NCBI RefSeq assembly: GCF_001403795.1
Contig: NZ_CXSU01000012.1
Location: 546,216-610,215, forward strand
Direction of reading: 5' to 3'
DNA length: 64,000 nt
From: Jannaschia donghaensis
Lineage (GTDB): Bacteria > Pseudomonadota > Alphaproteobacteria > Rhodobacterales > Rhodobacteraceae
The translations under genes and the position numbers were made by a program. Below the pieces are notes generated by a model. That model ran no database searches and had not been told where the DNA came from. It saw only the letters and a program-made list of their open reading frames with translations. Below, piece by piece: positions 32,498 to 41,140 of the stretch; the first letter of the stretch is position 1; every line of letters begins with the position of its first letter.

Positions 32498-33487
32498 TCA
32501 CGGGGCGCATATTTCCCGCAAAGCCTGCCACGGCGTGTCCTCCATCGCCGGGGGCATCTGAGACGGGGGGGCTTCCCCGATCTGACGGTTTGTCGCGCGC
32601 GCGAACGGTTCCCAATTCAGGCGCGCGGTCGCGAAGGCGGGTCGCAGGGCCTCGGCGGACAGCCGGGCCGGGTCGTCGAGGATCAGGCGTTCGACGTGAT
32701 CCGCGATGGCGGCGGCGGGCACCTCGCCGGTGATCAGCATCCGCGTCAGGTTCACGAAGCCCATCTGATCCAGGAACCCCTCCAACGGGGCCTGCATCTG
32801 CGCGGCGGCTTGCGTCGACAGGACGTGACCGGCGGCAACGTCCGGGTCGTCCTGTCCGACAAGGATCCGGTCGGACAGCACGATCAGATCGCCGGGCAGG
32901 GCGATGGTCGGTTGCGGCAGATCGCGCAGCACGACCAGTTGCACGGGGCGGGTCGGGAACAGGCGGTCGCGGAACTGACCCAGACCTTCGACCCCGGTCG
33001 GGTTGGCGCAGGGCGCCCCCGTCAGGCCGGTCAGTTCACCCAGCATCGCGGTTCCGATTTCGGCCCGCTGCGCCGTGGGGATCAGGATAGCCGCCTGTTT
33101 GCGCAGCGCGCCGGGCAGCCATAAAAGGCCAAGGCCCAGAAGAAATCCCATCACCAATCCGAAGGTGACGCGCCGCAACGCGCCGGGGCGGCTGCGCCCC
33201 TTTTCCACGGCTGTCATCACCCGGTCCAAGGCGGTGATCATCTCCGGCTCCTCCACCTCCAGCTGTTCGTCGCTGTCGGTATCGGGCGCATAGCGGGCCG
33301 GCATCTCTCCGGGGTTGAGGCGCACCAGGGCGGGCAGGGACCAATGCGACAGGGCGATTCCGGACCGGTCTTCGATCACCAGTTCGGCGTCGCCGACCGT
33401 GATGTAGACGGCGCGGCGCTGCTCCTCGCGGCTGGCCCGCCAGAGGCCCGGAGCCTCCAGCCGGTCAAGGCCGTCGAGGGCCGTCAT
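32498..33487 (-). CDS. Membrane-anchored protein with degenerate M48-like domain
   Basis: A 329-residue protein with a cytoplasmic N-terminal part (1-105), one membrane helix (about 108-126) and a C-terminal domain. The latter contains IALPGDLIVLSDRILVGQDDPDVAAGHVLS, which resembles the LPGG...L...DELAGVLAHE segment of M48 metalloproteases. The zinc-binding HExxH is missing: only His221 remains. It is therefore probably a pseudoprotease or a structural relative. It starts immediately after the stop of the acyl-CoA ligase gene on the same strand. The function is unknown. Confidence 0.65.
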   Translation of the reverse strand: MTALDGLDRLEAPGLWRASREEQRRAVYITVGDAELVIEDRSGIALSHWSLPALVRLNPGEMPARYAPDTDSDEQLEVEEPEMITALDRVMTAVEKGRSRPGALRRVTFGLVMGFLLGLGLLWLPGALRKQAAILIPTAQRAEIGTAMLGELTGLTGAPCANPTGVEGLGQFRDRLFPTRPVQLVVLRDLPQPTIALPGDLIVLSDRILVGQDDPDVAAGHVLSTQAAAQMQAPLEGFLDQMGFVNLTRMLITGEVPAAAIADHVERLILDDPARLSAEALRPAFATARLNWEPFARATNRQIGEAPPSQMPPAMEDTPWQALREICAP

Positions 33488-35110
33488 TCAGACGTTCCCC
33501 CGGACCCGTTCGCGCAACACGAACTTCTGGATCTTGCCGGTCGAGGTTTTGGGCAAGGAGCCGAAGGTCACCGATTTGGGCGTCTTGAATCCGGCCAGCC
33601 GGTCGCGGACATGGGCGATGATCTCGTCTTCCGTGCTGTTGCAGCCGTCGCGCAATTCGACGAAGGCGTGGGGAACTTCGCCCCATTTGTCATCCGGCCG
33701 TGCGACGACGGCACACAACGACACGGCGTCGTGGTGCATGATCGCGCCCTCGACCTCCACCGAGCTGACGTTTTCGCCGCCCGAGATGATGATGTCCTTG
33801 GCGCGGTCGCGGATCTGGACATAGCCGTCGGGGTGCTTGACGCCCAGATCGCCCGACCGGAACCAGCCGCCGGCGAAAGCCTGCGCCGTGGCGTCGGGGT
33901 TGGCGAGGTAGCCCTTCATCACCGCGTTGCCCCGCATCGCGATTTCGCCCTGCGTTTCCCCGTCGGCGGGCACGGGGGTGCCATCTTGGGCGAAGACCTC
34001 TACGCCTTCCATCATCGGATAGGCGACGCCCTGACGGGATTTCATTGCCGCCTTGTCGCCGGCATCCAGCGCGTCCCAATCGCCCGGCTGCCAGACGTTT
34101 TCGACGACGTGGCCATAGGTTTCGGTCAGGCCGTAGACATGGGTGACGTTGAACCCCAGCGTCTCCATCCGGGCCAGGGTCGCGGCGGGGGGCGGGGCAC
34201 CGGCGGTATAGACCTCGACCTGTTGATCGAACGTCCGACGCTCGCCTTCGGGCGCATTCACCAGCGCGTTGAGGACGATGGGCGCGCCGCCGAAATGGGT
34301 CACGCCTTCGTCGGCCAACGCACCGAAGATCGCCGGCGCGGTCACGTCGCGCAGGCACACCACGGTGCCGCCCACCAGCGGCATCATCCACGCGTGGCAC
34401 CAGCCGTTGCAGTGGAACAGGGGGACCACGACCATCAGCCGGGGATAGAGCACCATGCGCCAGCTGACGACGGTGCCCATGGTCATCAGATACGCACCCC
34501 GGTGGTGATAGACGACGCCCTTGGGGCGCCCCGTCGTGCCGGACGTATAATTGAGCGCGATGCTTTCCCATTCGTCGTCGGGCAAAATCCAGTCGAACGT
34601 CGGGTCCGCACGGATCAACTCGTCTTCGTACACCGGGTGCCGACCCGACGCCGGGAAGCCCGCGTCGGGCACCTCGATGATTTGTGGCGGGGGGGTCACG
34701 TCGGCGCAGGCGGCTTCGGCCAGATCGAGGAACTGACTGTCGACCAGGACGATCTTCGCGCCGCCATGACCCAGGATATAGGTGACGGTGCCCGCGTCGA
34801 GACGGGTGTTGATCGTGTTGAGCACCGCGCCGCAGGCGGGGACGCCGAAGCTCGCCTCCACCTGGGCGGGGACGTTGGGCAAAAGCGTCGCGACGACATC
34901 GCCCGGCACGATGCCCAGGCCAGCCAGCATCGCCGCCTGCCGGGTCACGCGGTCGTGGTATTGCGCATAGGTCCAGCGGGTGTCGCCATAGACCAGCGCC
35001 TCCCGATCAGGCCAGATGCGCGCGGCGCGGGCAAGATGCGACAGCGGTGTCAGGGCGACGTGGTTGGCCGCGCAGCGCTCCAGCCCCGTCTCGTCTTGCA
35101 ACCAGCCCAT
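33488..35110 (-). CDS. Acyl-CoA synthetase (AMP-forming, medium/long-chain type)
   Basis: A 540-residue ANL-superfamily enzyme that activates a fatty acid with ATP and CoA. The P-loop is YTSGTTGRPKGVVYHHRG, the A5-type motif is VYGLTETYGHV, and the hinge/A8 region is SGDLGVKHPDGYVQIRDRAKDIIISGGENVSSVEVE. The C-terminal lysine motif TSTGKIQKFVLR is intact. I chose ATG 35110 with GGGGGA upstream; a GTG six codons earlier is possible. It probably feeds beta-oxidation, whose operon is 3 kb away. The DMT transporter gene diverges from it. Confidence 0.92.
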   Translation of the reverse strand: MGWLQDETGLERCAANHVALTPLSHLARAARIWPDREALVYGDTRWTYAQYHDRVTRQAAMLAGLGIVPGDVVATLLPNVPAQVEASFGVPACGAVLNTINTRLDAGTVTYILGHGGAKIVLVDSQFLDLAEAACADVTPPPQIIEVPDAGFPASGRHPVYEDELIRADPTFDWILPDDEWESIALNYTSGTTGRPKGVVYHHRGAYLMTMGTVVSWRMVLYPRLMVVVPLFHCNGWCHAWMMPLVGGTVVCLRDVTAPAIFGALADEGVTHFGGAPIVLNALVNAPEGERRTFDQQVEVYTAGAPPPAATLARMETLGFNVTHVYGLTETYGHVVENVWQPGDWDALDAGDKAAMKSRQGVAYPMMEGVEVFAQDGTPVPADGETQGEIAMRGNAVMKGYLANPDATAQAFAGGWFRSGDLGVKHPDGYVQIRDRAKDIIISGGENVSSVEVEGAIMHHDAVSLCAVVARPDDKWGEVPHAFVELRDGCNSTEDEIIAHVRDRLAGFKTPKSVTFGSLPKTSTGKIQKFVLRERVRGNV

Positions 35111-35189
35111 GAAATCCCCCCGTTGCACCGACCCGTATTGGCCGGATAGTGCAGGGGCCTGCGGGCGAGAACAAGGGGAGGCGGTCAGG

Positions 35190-36092
35190 ATGGAAACGAA
35201 CAGGCCACTCGCCTCGGCGGGGGTGATCCTGACGGCGATGGCGATCCTGGCGTTCGTGGATCAATACGTGTCGGTCATCGCCGAAACCTCCAGCTTGTGG
35301 ACGTTTCATCTGCTCCGCTCGGCCATGATGTTTGCGCTGGCGGGGGCGTTCGTCGCGGTGGCGCGGCGGCGGTTGCGGGTGCACAATTGGCGCGGTCTGC
35401 TGGGGCGGTCGGCGTTCAATTCGACGGCGATGATGATCTATTTCGGATCGCTGGGCTTCATGCCCGTGGCGCAGGCGGCGGCGGGGCTGTTCACCGCGCC
35501 GATCTGGATCCTGCTGTTTTCGGTCGGCCTGTTCGGATTGCGGGTGGGGCCGGTGCGGATCGCGGCGGTTTTCATCGGCTTCGTCGGTGTCCTTCTGGTC
35601 CTGTCGCCGGATCTGTCCGAGGTGACGCCGCTGACCTTCGTGCCGGCGGCGGCGGGGGCATTCTATGCCGTGTCGGCCATCGCCACGCGCGAATGGTGCC
35701 CGCGCGAACGCGCGCTGGAACTGACGCTGGGCATCTTTGCGTTCCAAGCGTGCTGGGGTCTGGGTGGGGTGTTGCTGACCGGGGGGGGCGATACGTTTCT
35801 GACGCGCGGCTGGGTGATGCCGACGCCGGAAATCTGGGGCCTTCTGGTGATGCAGGCCGTCGGCAGTCTGACCGGGGTCGTCCTGCTGGTGCGGGGTTAT
35901 CAACTTGCCGAGGCATCGCTGGCCAGCGTGTTCGAGTTTTCCGTCCTGTTGTTTTCGGCCCTGTTCGGCTGGCTTCTGCTGGGCCAGGTGCTTGGGCCGC
36001 TGGGCCTTGCCGGTCTTGGCCTGATCGCGCTGGCCGGAAGCCTGATCGCGCTGCGCGGTCGGACCGGGGCCGGGAAGGTCCCCGTCACATGA
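35190..36092 (+). CDS. EamA/DMT-family membrane transporter
   Basis: A 300-residue inner-membrane protein with about ten hydrophobic helices in two EamA repeats. Each has the typical start of helix pattern (GRSAFNSTAMMIYFGSLGFMPVAQA and GYQLAEASLASVFEFSVLLFSALFGWLLLGQ). It likely exports a small metabolite; the substrate cannot be told. ATG 35190 follows GGGGAGG. The frame is open further upstream without family match. Its stop overlaps the start of the sulfotransferase-like gene by four bases (ATGA), so the two are translationally coupled. Confidence 0.88.
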   Translation: METNRPLASAGVILTAMAILAFVDQYVSVIAETSSLWTFHLLRSAMMFALAGAFVAVARRRLRVHNWRGLLGRSAFNSTAMMIYFGSLGFMPVAQAAAGLFTAPIWILLFSVGLFGLRVGPVRIAAVFIGFVGVLLVLSPDLSEVTPLTFVPAAAGAFYAVSAIATREWCPRERALELTLGIFAFQACWGLGGVLLTGGGDTFLTRGWVMPTPEIWGLLVMQAVGSLTGVVLLVRGYQLAEASLASVFEFSVLLFSALFGWLLLGQVLGPLGLAGLGLIALAGSLIALRGRTGAGKVPVT

Positions 36093-36739
36093 TCCTGTCG
36101 CCGGGGCGCGGATATGTCTTCGTCCACGCGCCAAAGACCGGGGGCACGGCCATGGCCCTGGCGTTGGAGGCGCGGGCGATGGCCGACGATATCCTGATCG
36201 GCGACACGCCCAAAGCCGTGCGCCGGCGCACGCGGTTGAAGGGTGCGCGCACGGCGGGACGGCTGTGGAAGCATTCAGCGCTGGCTGACGTGCGCGGGCT
36301 GATCCCGGATGCCGATCTGGACCGACTGACGCCCGTCATGCTGGTGCGCAATCCATGGGATCGCATGGTCAGCTATTATCATTGGTTGAAGGTGCAGGCC
36401 TTCGACAACGCGGCGGTGTCACTTTCCAAGTCCCTGTCGTTCGGTGATTTCGTTGCCCATCCGGCCATCGGCGACAGTTTCAGGCGCAATCCCTATGCCA
36501 GCTATGTCGCGGGAGGCGCGACGCCGATTTTCATTCGGCTGGAGCATCTGGACAGTGACCTGACACCGTTCACCGATCTTTTGGGTTTCGATCTGGACCT
36601 GCCCCGCGCGAATGCGTCGAGCCGTGCGCGCGATTGGCGAGGGTACTACGACGGGCCGACCCGCGACCGCGTGGCGGAAATCTGCGCAGAGGATGTATCG
36701 GCGTTTTTATACCGCTTCGACCCGCACGATTCGGCGTGA
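36089..36739 (+). CDS. Sulfotransferase-family protein
   Basis: A 216-residue protein. The N-terminal VFVHAPKTGGTAMALAL is the 5'-phosphosulfate loop of PAPS-dependent sulfotransferases, and LVRNPWDRMVSYYHWLKVQA is the 3'-phosphate-binding segment. Later IRLEHLDSDLTPF and RDWRGYYDGPTRDRVAEICAEDVSAF are typical of the roseobacter group. It is shorter than many family members but has both cofactor motifs. It starts at ATG 36089 overlapping the DMT gene. Possible substrates are a carbohydrate or lipid exported by its partner; that is inference. Confidence 0.85.
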   Translation: MILSPGRGYVFVHAPKTGGTAMALALEARAMADDILIGDTPKAVRRRTRLKGARTAGRLWKHSALADVRGLIPDADLDRLTPVMLVRNPWDRMVSYYHWLKVQAFDNAAVSLSKSLSFGDFVAHPAIGDSFRRNPYASYVAGGATPIFIRLEHLDSDLTPFTDLLGFDLDLPRANASSRARDWRGYYDGPTRDRVAEICAEDVSAFLYRFDPHDSA

Positions 36740-36850
36740 TCCCGCTTGTCGCGCGGGATGCCGCGAAGTCGTGCCTGTGCGCAGGCGGTCACACGGCAAG
36801 GTCATGGCGGTGTCTGCCGCAAACACCCCAAGGGACGAAAGAAACCCAAA

Positions 36851-37417
36851 ATGTCGGACCAACGCATCTTTACTCATGACGCTTTCCCGGTGATCGCGCC
36901 GATCGCGCTGCGCTTTACGCCCGGCACCTGTCTGGCGACGCCGGATGGCCCGCGTGCCGTCGAAACATTGATCGTCGGCGACCCTGTCGACACCCGGGAT
37001 GGCCCCAAGCGTATCGCGCGGTTGGACGTCGTTCGCCGTCCGCGCAGCGAATGGACCTATGATCGCGACGCCTGGCCCATCCGGGTGCCGGTCGGGTCGC
37101 TGGGCAACGCGCGCCCGATGCGGTTGTCCCCCGATCAGCGGATCCTGTTGTCGGGGGACACCGTCGCGCGCGTGTGTGCGGTGCGGGAGATTTCGGTGGC
37201 GCTGCGCGATCTGATCGGTCTGCGTGGCCTGATCGGAGAGCGGCCCCTGGCGGATCTGCGGTATCACGGGTTGTCGTTCGGCATTCCGGCCGTAATCGAA
37301 GCCGAGGGTGTCCCCTGCGAGATCGAGGCGGGGGACGCGGCCATCGTCGCGCAAGAAATGGCGCGGGCCGCGTTCCAGGAGATGCACGCCGCCGGAGAGC
37401 CGCCGCTGAAACGCTAG
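36851..37417 (+). CDS. Hint-domain-like protein lacking catalytic residues
   Basis: A 188-residue protein made almost entirely of a Hint-like fold. The signature FTPGTCLATPDGPRAVETLIVGDPVDTRDG (22-51) matches bacterial Hint domains, but the nucleophile Cys that normally precedes FTPGT is Arg21. The later SPxHR motif reads SPDQR (Gln96), so the His is also lost. Autoprocessing is therefore unlikely. It may be a non-processing relative. I chose ATG 36851; only a weak AAGGGA-type site lies about 20 bases upstream. Confidence 0.75.
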   Translation: MSDQRIFTHDAFPVIAPIALRFTPGTCLATPDGPRAVETLIVGDPVDTRDGPKRIARLDVVRRPRSEWTYDRDAWPIRVPVGSLGNARPMRLSPDQRILLSGDTVARVCAVREISVALRDLIGLRGLIGERPLADLRYHGLSFGIPAVIEAEGVPCEIEAGDAAIVAQEMARAAFQEMHAAGEPPLKR

Positions 37418-37418
37418 T

Positions 37419-37784
37419 TCAAGGTCCAGCTTTCTTCGGAGGATCGACCGCGTTCTGCTGCATCACCAGGATATTGCCGCGGATGAACAGGTGCTTGCAG
37501 TCGGTCTCGACCTGCAGCCCGTCCAATCGGGTGCGGTGGCAGAGCGCTTCGTTGTTCCAGACCCAGCCGCCCGACACGGTGGCCGCGTCCTTGCGCCCGC
37601 CGATCCCGCCATTGGCCGCAAAGACCATCGTGCCGCCGAAATCATCGACCAGCGTGCGGTCGGCGATCAACTGGCGGAACGCGCCTTCCGAGCGGATGCG
37701 GGTGAAGTCGAGCGCCTGCGCCGCGGTGGCACATGCGAGGCCGGCCAGCAGCGCGGCGGTAAAGATCGGTCGGATCGGTTTCAT
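37419..37784 (-). CDS. Small periplasmic protein with two cysteines
   Basis: A 121-residue precursor with a signal peptide of about 24 residues (cleavage likely after AQA). The mature protein includes FTRIRSEGAFRQLIADRTLVDDFG and two cysteines (ALCHRT, TDCKHL) that could form a disulfide. It is tail-to-tail with the Hint-like gene. No enzyme motif is seen. Several roseobacter genomes have similar small proteins, from memory. A role is unknown. Confidence 0.72.
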   Translation of the reverse strand: MKPIRPIFTAALLAGLACATAAQALDFTRIRSEGAFRQLIADRTLVDDFGGTMVFAANGGIGGRKDAATVSGGWVWNNEALCHRTRLDGLQVETDCKHLFIRGNILVMQQNAVDPPKKAGP

Positions 37785-37880
37785 GTCCCGTGTCCCGTTT
37801 GTTCGGTGGGCTTCGGGATCGACCTTGTCACCGGATTGGGGCCAGATCGTGAAACAGTCGGGACGCTTGCGCGAAACAAT

Positions 37881-37908
37881 CGGGGCGGCGCATCGCAGCG
37901 CCGCCCCG
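37881..37908 (-). terminator. Terminator of the beta-oxidation operon
   Basis: A perfect 10-bp stem CGGGGCGGCG/CGCCGCCCCG with an 8-base loop. On the minus strand it is followed by ATTGTTTCG. It lies 23 bases after the fadB stop. The stem is very GC-rich, and it is the only such structure in the gap. Confidence 0.7.
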
Positions 37909-37930
37909 GATTTTCGCGGTGTCGGTCGCG

Positions 37931-40123
37931 TCAGGCGGCGGCGCGGGCAGTCCCATCGTAGAAGACTTCGCCGTTGTCGGCCATCTTGCGCAGCAGATCC
38001 GGTGTTTTGAACCGATCGCCGTGTTTGGCGGTCAGCGCCTCGCAGGTTTCCGCCGCCCAAGCCGATCCGACGATGTCGAGCCAGCTGAAGGGTCCGCCCG
38101 ACCACGGCGCGAAGCCCCAGCCCAGGATCGCCCCGACGTCGCCTTCGCGGATGTCCTCCAGCACGCCTTCCTCCAGCGCGCGAACGGCTTCCAGCACTTG
38201 CGCGAACATCAGACGGTTCTGCACCTCGTGCAGGTCGGGTTGATCGTCGGCCAGCGGATAGCGGGTGCCCAACTCCTCCCAAAGACCCTGACGCTTGCCC
38301 TTGTCGTCGTAGTCGTAGAAGCCCGCGCCGTTCTTCTTGCCCAGACGGTCGGCGTCCTTGAAGGCGAACAGCACTTCGTCGACGGCCCCGTCGGGATACG
38401 CATCGCCCATGGCGGCCTTGGTTGCGACGGCGATCTTCACGCCCAGATCGATGGAGGTCTCATCCACCAGTTGCAGCGGACCGAGCGGGAAGCCGAGCTG
38501 CTTGGCCGCGTTTTCGATTAGCGAGGGGGAGACCCCTTCGGCGACCATGCGGATGCCTTCGTTGATGTAGGGAATGATGCAGCGGTTGGCGTAGAAGAAC
38601 CGTGCGTCGTTCACCACGATGGGCGTCTTGCGGATCTGGCGCACGAAATCGAGCGCCTTAGCCACGGCGACGTCGCCCGTCTGCTTGCCCTTGATGATCT
38701 CGACCAGCAGCATCTTGTCGACGGGCGAGAAGAAGTGGATGCCGATGAACTGCTCGGGGCGGACGCTGGCCTTGGCCAGTTCGGTGATCGGCAAGGTGGA
38801 GGTGTTGGTGGCGAAGATGCAGTCGTCGCCCACGATGGCCTCGACCGCCTTGGTCATCTCGGCCTTGACGCCGACATCCTCGAACACCGCTTCCACGATC
38901 AGGTCGCAGCCCTTGAGCGCCTCGAGGTCGGTGGTCGCCGATATACGCCCCAGAACCTCGTCCTTCTTCTCTGCCGTGACCTTCTTGCGGGACATGCCCT
39001 TGTCCAAGATCCCCTCGGCATAGCCCTTGCCCTTGTCGGCGGCGGCCTGTTCGCGGTCGATCAAAACGACTTCGATACCGGCGTTGGCCGAGACATAGGC
39101 GATCCCGGCCCCCATCATGCCCGCGCCCAGGATGCCGACCTTGGACACCTTCTGGTCCGGCGCGTCGGGACGGTTCGCGCCCTTTTCCAACGCTTCCTTG
39201 TTGATGAAGAGCGAACGGATCATCGCCTCGCTGCTGGGGTTCATCAGAACGTGGGTAAACCAGCGCGCCTCGATCTTGAGCGCGGTGTCGAACGGCACCA
39301 GCGCGCCTTCGTAGACAGCCGAGAGCAGTGCCTTGGCAGCGGGAAACGCCCCTTGGGTCTTGCCGTTGACCATGGCGGACGCGCCGACGAACGTCATGAA
39401 GCCGGCGGGATGGTAGGGCGCGCCGCCCGGCATCTTGTAGCCTTTCGCATCCCAGGGCTTGAGGATGTCGGCATCCGTGGCCGACAGGACCCAGGCGCGG
39501 GCGTCGGCCATCGGATCGGCGCTGACCTCGTCGATCAGACCGGCCGCCTTGGCTTTCTTCGGATCGCTCAGCTTGCCCTCAAGAAGGAAGGGCGAGGCCG
39601 CCATGGCCCCCAACTTTTTGGACAGGCGCGTGGTGCCGCCCATGCCTGGAAAGATGCCGACCATGATTTCGGGCAGGCCGATCTTGGCCTTGGGGTTGTC
39701 GGCGGCGAAGATGCGGTGGCAGGCAAGCGGAATTTCGAACCCGATGCCCAGCGCGGTGCCCGGAAGGACGCAAGCGACAGGCTTGCCGCCCTTGTTGGTC
39801 TTGGGGTCCATGCCCGCGCGTTCGATCCGGCGCAGGATGCCGTGGGATTTCATCAACCCGTCCATCATGCCCTGCGCGGGGTCGTCGCCGGACATCGCCT
39901 TCATCTTGGCGATGACGTTGAGGTCCATGCCGCCGGCAAAGCTGTCGGGCTTACCGCTGGTGATGACGATGCCCTTCACATCGTCGTCGGCCAGTGCATC
40001 GGTCACGCAGGCGTCCAGGTCGTCCCAGCCTTCCAGGCTGAGGACGTTCATGGACTTGGCCTTCACGTCCCAGGTGATGGTCGCGACGCCGTCGGCGTCT
40101 TTGGTCAGGGTAAAATCGGTCAT
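37931..40123 (-). CDS. fadB: Fatty acid oxidation multifunctional enzyme (enoyl-CoA hydratase / 3-hydroxyacyl-CoA dehydrogenase)
   Basis: A 730-residue enzyme. The hydratase/isomerase half (1 to about 190) has SFAGGMDL and the active-site PEIMVGIFPGMGGTTRLSK. The dehydrogenase half has the NAD loop VGILGAGMMGAGIAYVSANAG and the HFFSPVDKMLLVEIIKG motif with its catalytic His. It carries out the two middle steps of beta-oxidation. ATG 40123 and 40126 are adjacent; I chose 40123 because GAGAG spacing is better. It is the last gene of the operon after three unusual paralogues. Its partner thiolase is the gene at 41586-42797. Confidence 0.94.
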   Translation of the reverse strand: MTDFTLTKDADGVATITWDVKAKSMNVLSLEGWDDLDACVTDALADDDVKGIVITSGKPDSFAGGMDLNVIAKMKAMSGDDPAQGMMDGLMKSHGILRRIERAGMDPKTNKGGKPVACVLPGTALGIGFEIPLACHRIFAADNPKAKIGLPEIMVGIFPGMGGTTRLSKKLGAMAASPFLLEGKLSDPKKAKAAGLIDEVSADPMADARAWVLSATDADILKPWDAKGYKMPGGAPYHPAGFMTFVGASAMVNGKTQGAFPAAKALLSAVYEGALVPFDTALKIEARWFTHVLMNPSSEAMIRSLFINKEALEKGANRPDAPDQKVSKVGILGAGMMGAGIAYVSANAGIEVVLIDREQAAADKGKGYAEGILDKGMSRKKVTAEKKDEVLGRISATTDLEALKGCDLIVEAVFEDVGVKAEMTKAVEAIVGDDCIFATNTSTLPITELAKASVRPEQFIGIHFFSPVDKMLLVEIIKGKQTGDVAVAKALDFVRQIRKTPIVVNDARFFYANRCIIPYINEGIRMVAEGVSPSLIENAAKQLGFPLGPLQLVDETSIDLGVKIAVATKAAMGDAYPDGAVDEVLFAFKDADRLGKKNGAGFYDYDDKGKRQGLWEELGTRYPLADDQPDLHEVQNRLMFAQVLEAVRALEEGVLEDIREGDVGAILGWGFAPWSGGPFSWLDIVGSAWAAETCEALTAKHGDRFKTPDLLRKMADNGEVFYDGTARAAA

Positions 40124-40150
40124 CATGCTCTCTTCGCGGGTTTGATTTGA

Positions 40151-40573
40151 TCAGGCCTCGTCATCGACGGCATAGCGGGCCTTGCGCAGGGTCGCGCGCA
40201 CGCCCCGGCCGAGCCAGACGTCGTGATGTTTCAGCAGACTGGCCTCGCTGGAATAAGGCTCGATGAGGTGGCTGGCGCCGTCGAGGACATAGACGCGGTG
40301 AAACCCGTCTATCCGATCCTCGTCGTCGCCGGTGAAGGCGGCCGCGATGGCCACCCGGTGATACCCGGTCGCGCCCATTTCCTGTAGGCGGTCGCGGAAC
40401 TTCGTGGCCCACTCGATCAGGGTCGCGGGGCTGTCGACGGTCGTGACTTCTTCGTCGACCAGCAACTCGTGCGGATAGGTCATCAACCGGGTCACCGCCT
40501 CGAAGTCACGGATCCAGATGAGGTGAGAGACCTGATCCAGGTGGTCCTGATAGATTTCGAGTGCAGTACTCAT
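40151..40573 (-). CDS. Fad-operon paralogue 3 (NTF2-like fold, unknown function)
   Basis: A 140-residue protein, one of three tandem paralogues. Shared pattern: IYQDHLDQVSHLIWIRDFEAVTRLMTYPHELLVD, FRDRLQEMGATGYHRVAIAAAF, DRIDGFHRVYVLDGASHLIEPYSSE. The other two have GATAFHR/GATGYHR and YLTDPYxCxM at the same positions. The pattern and size suggest an NTF2/SnoaL-like fold. It lies 27 bases upstream of fadB. I chose ATG 40573 with AAGGG upstream. It is the most divergent copy (FTGDDEDRID instead of FDPxDxxRI). No catalytic residue can be named. Confidence 0.8.
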   Translation of the reverse strand: MSTALEIYQDHLDQVSHLIWIRDFEAVTRLMTYPHELLVDEEVTTVDSPATLIEWATKFRDRLQEMGATGYHRVAIAAAFTGDDEDRIDGFHRVYVLDGASHLIEPYSSEASLLKHHDVWLGRGVRATLRKARYAVDDEA

Positions 40574-40678
40574 GCCGAAGCCCTTCGAGTGACGCGTCCG
40601 GCGACACATTTGCCACGCCGTGTAGCCGGGGTCACACCCCAACGGACGGGACGGGCGCAGGGGCTGGGGACGCGGGCG

Positions 40679-41140
40679 TCAATCATGGGTCAACTGGTTC
40701 ACGGGACGGTTGCGAATATTGTCGCGGTGGTAATAGGCCATGCCGCTGTTGCGGACCGAAACCCTGATCGCATCGGCCAGCCAGCGCCCGTCCGCTTGCT
40801 GAACGATCGACATCGCGCAGTCGTAGGGGTCGGTCAGATAGCTTCCGCCCCGCATGACATAGGTTCGGTGGATACCGATGATCCGATTTTCGTCGTTGGG
40901 ATCGAACCGCGCCTCGCGGCACAAACGGTGGAAGGCGGTCGCCCCCAGCGCGCTGAGGCTTTCGCGAAACGCCTCGGCGTCCTTGCTCTGCTCCTCGGGG
41001 TTGGAGATGATCCGGTCGGCTTCGGGCAGGTGGATCACATGCGGATAGAACAGCATGGCGGCCACGCCATCCGCTTCGCCGTTCCAAAGATGGCCGGAGA
41101 CGAGGTCGAGATGGGTCTGATATGTCGTGCGGGCGGTCAT
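40679..41140 (-). CDS. Fad-operon paralogue 2 (NTF2-like fold, unknown function)
   Basis: A 153-residue protein. It has YQTHLDLVSGHLWNGEADGVAAMLFYPHVIHLP, LSALGATAFHRLCREARFDPNDENRIIGIHRTYVMRGGSYLTDPYDCAM and a last strand WLADAIRVSVR. Clearly homologous to its neighbours on both sides. ATG 41140 overlaps the stop of paralogue 1 by four bases (ATGA). The longer upstream frame is antisense-like and dismissed. The gap to paralogue 3 is 105 bases, the only loose junction within the trio. Confidence 0.82.
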   Translation of the reverse strand: MTARTTYQTHLDLVSGHLWNGEADGVAAMLFYPHVIHLPEADRIISNPEEQSKDAEAFRESLSALGATAFHRLCREARFDPNDENRIIGIHRTYVMRGGSYLTDPYDCAMSIVQQADGRWLADAIRVSVRNSGMAYYHRDNIRNRPVNQLTHD

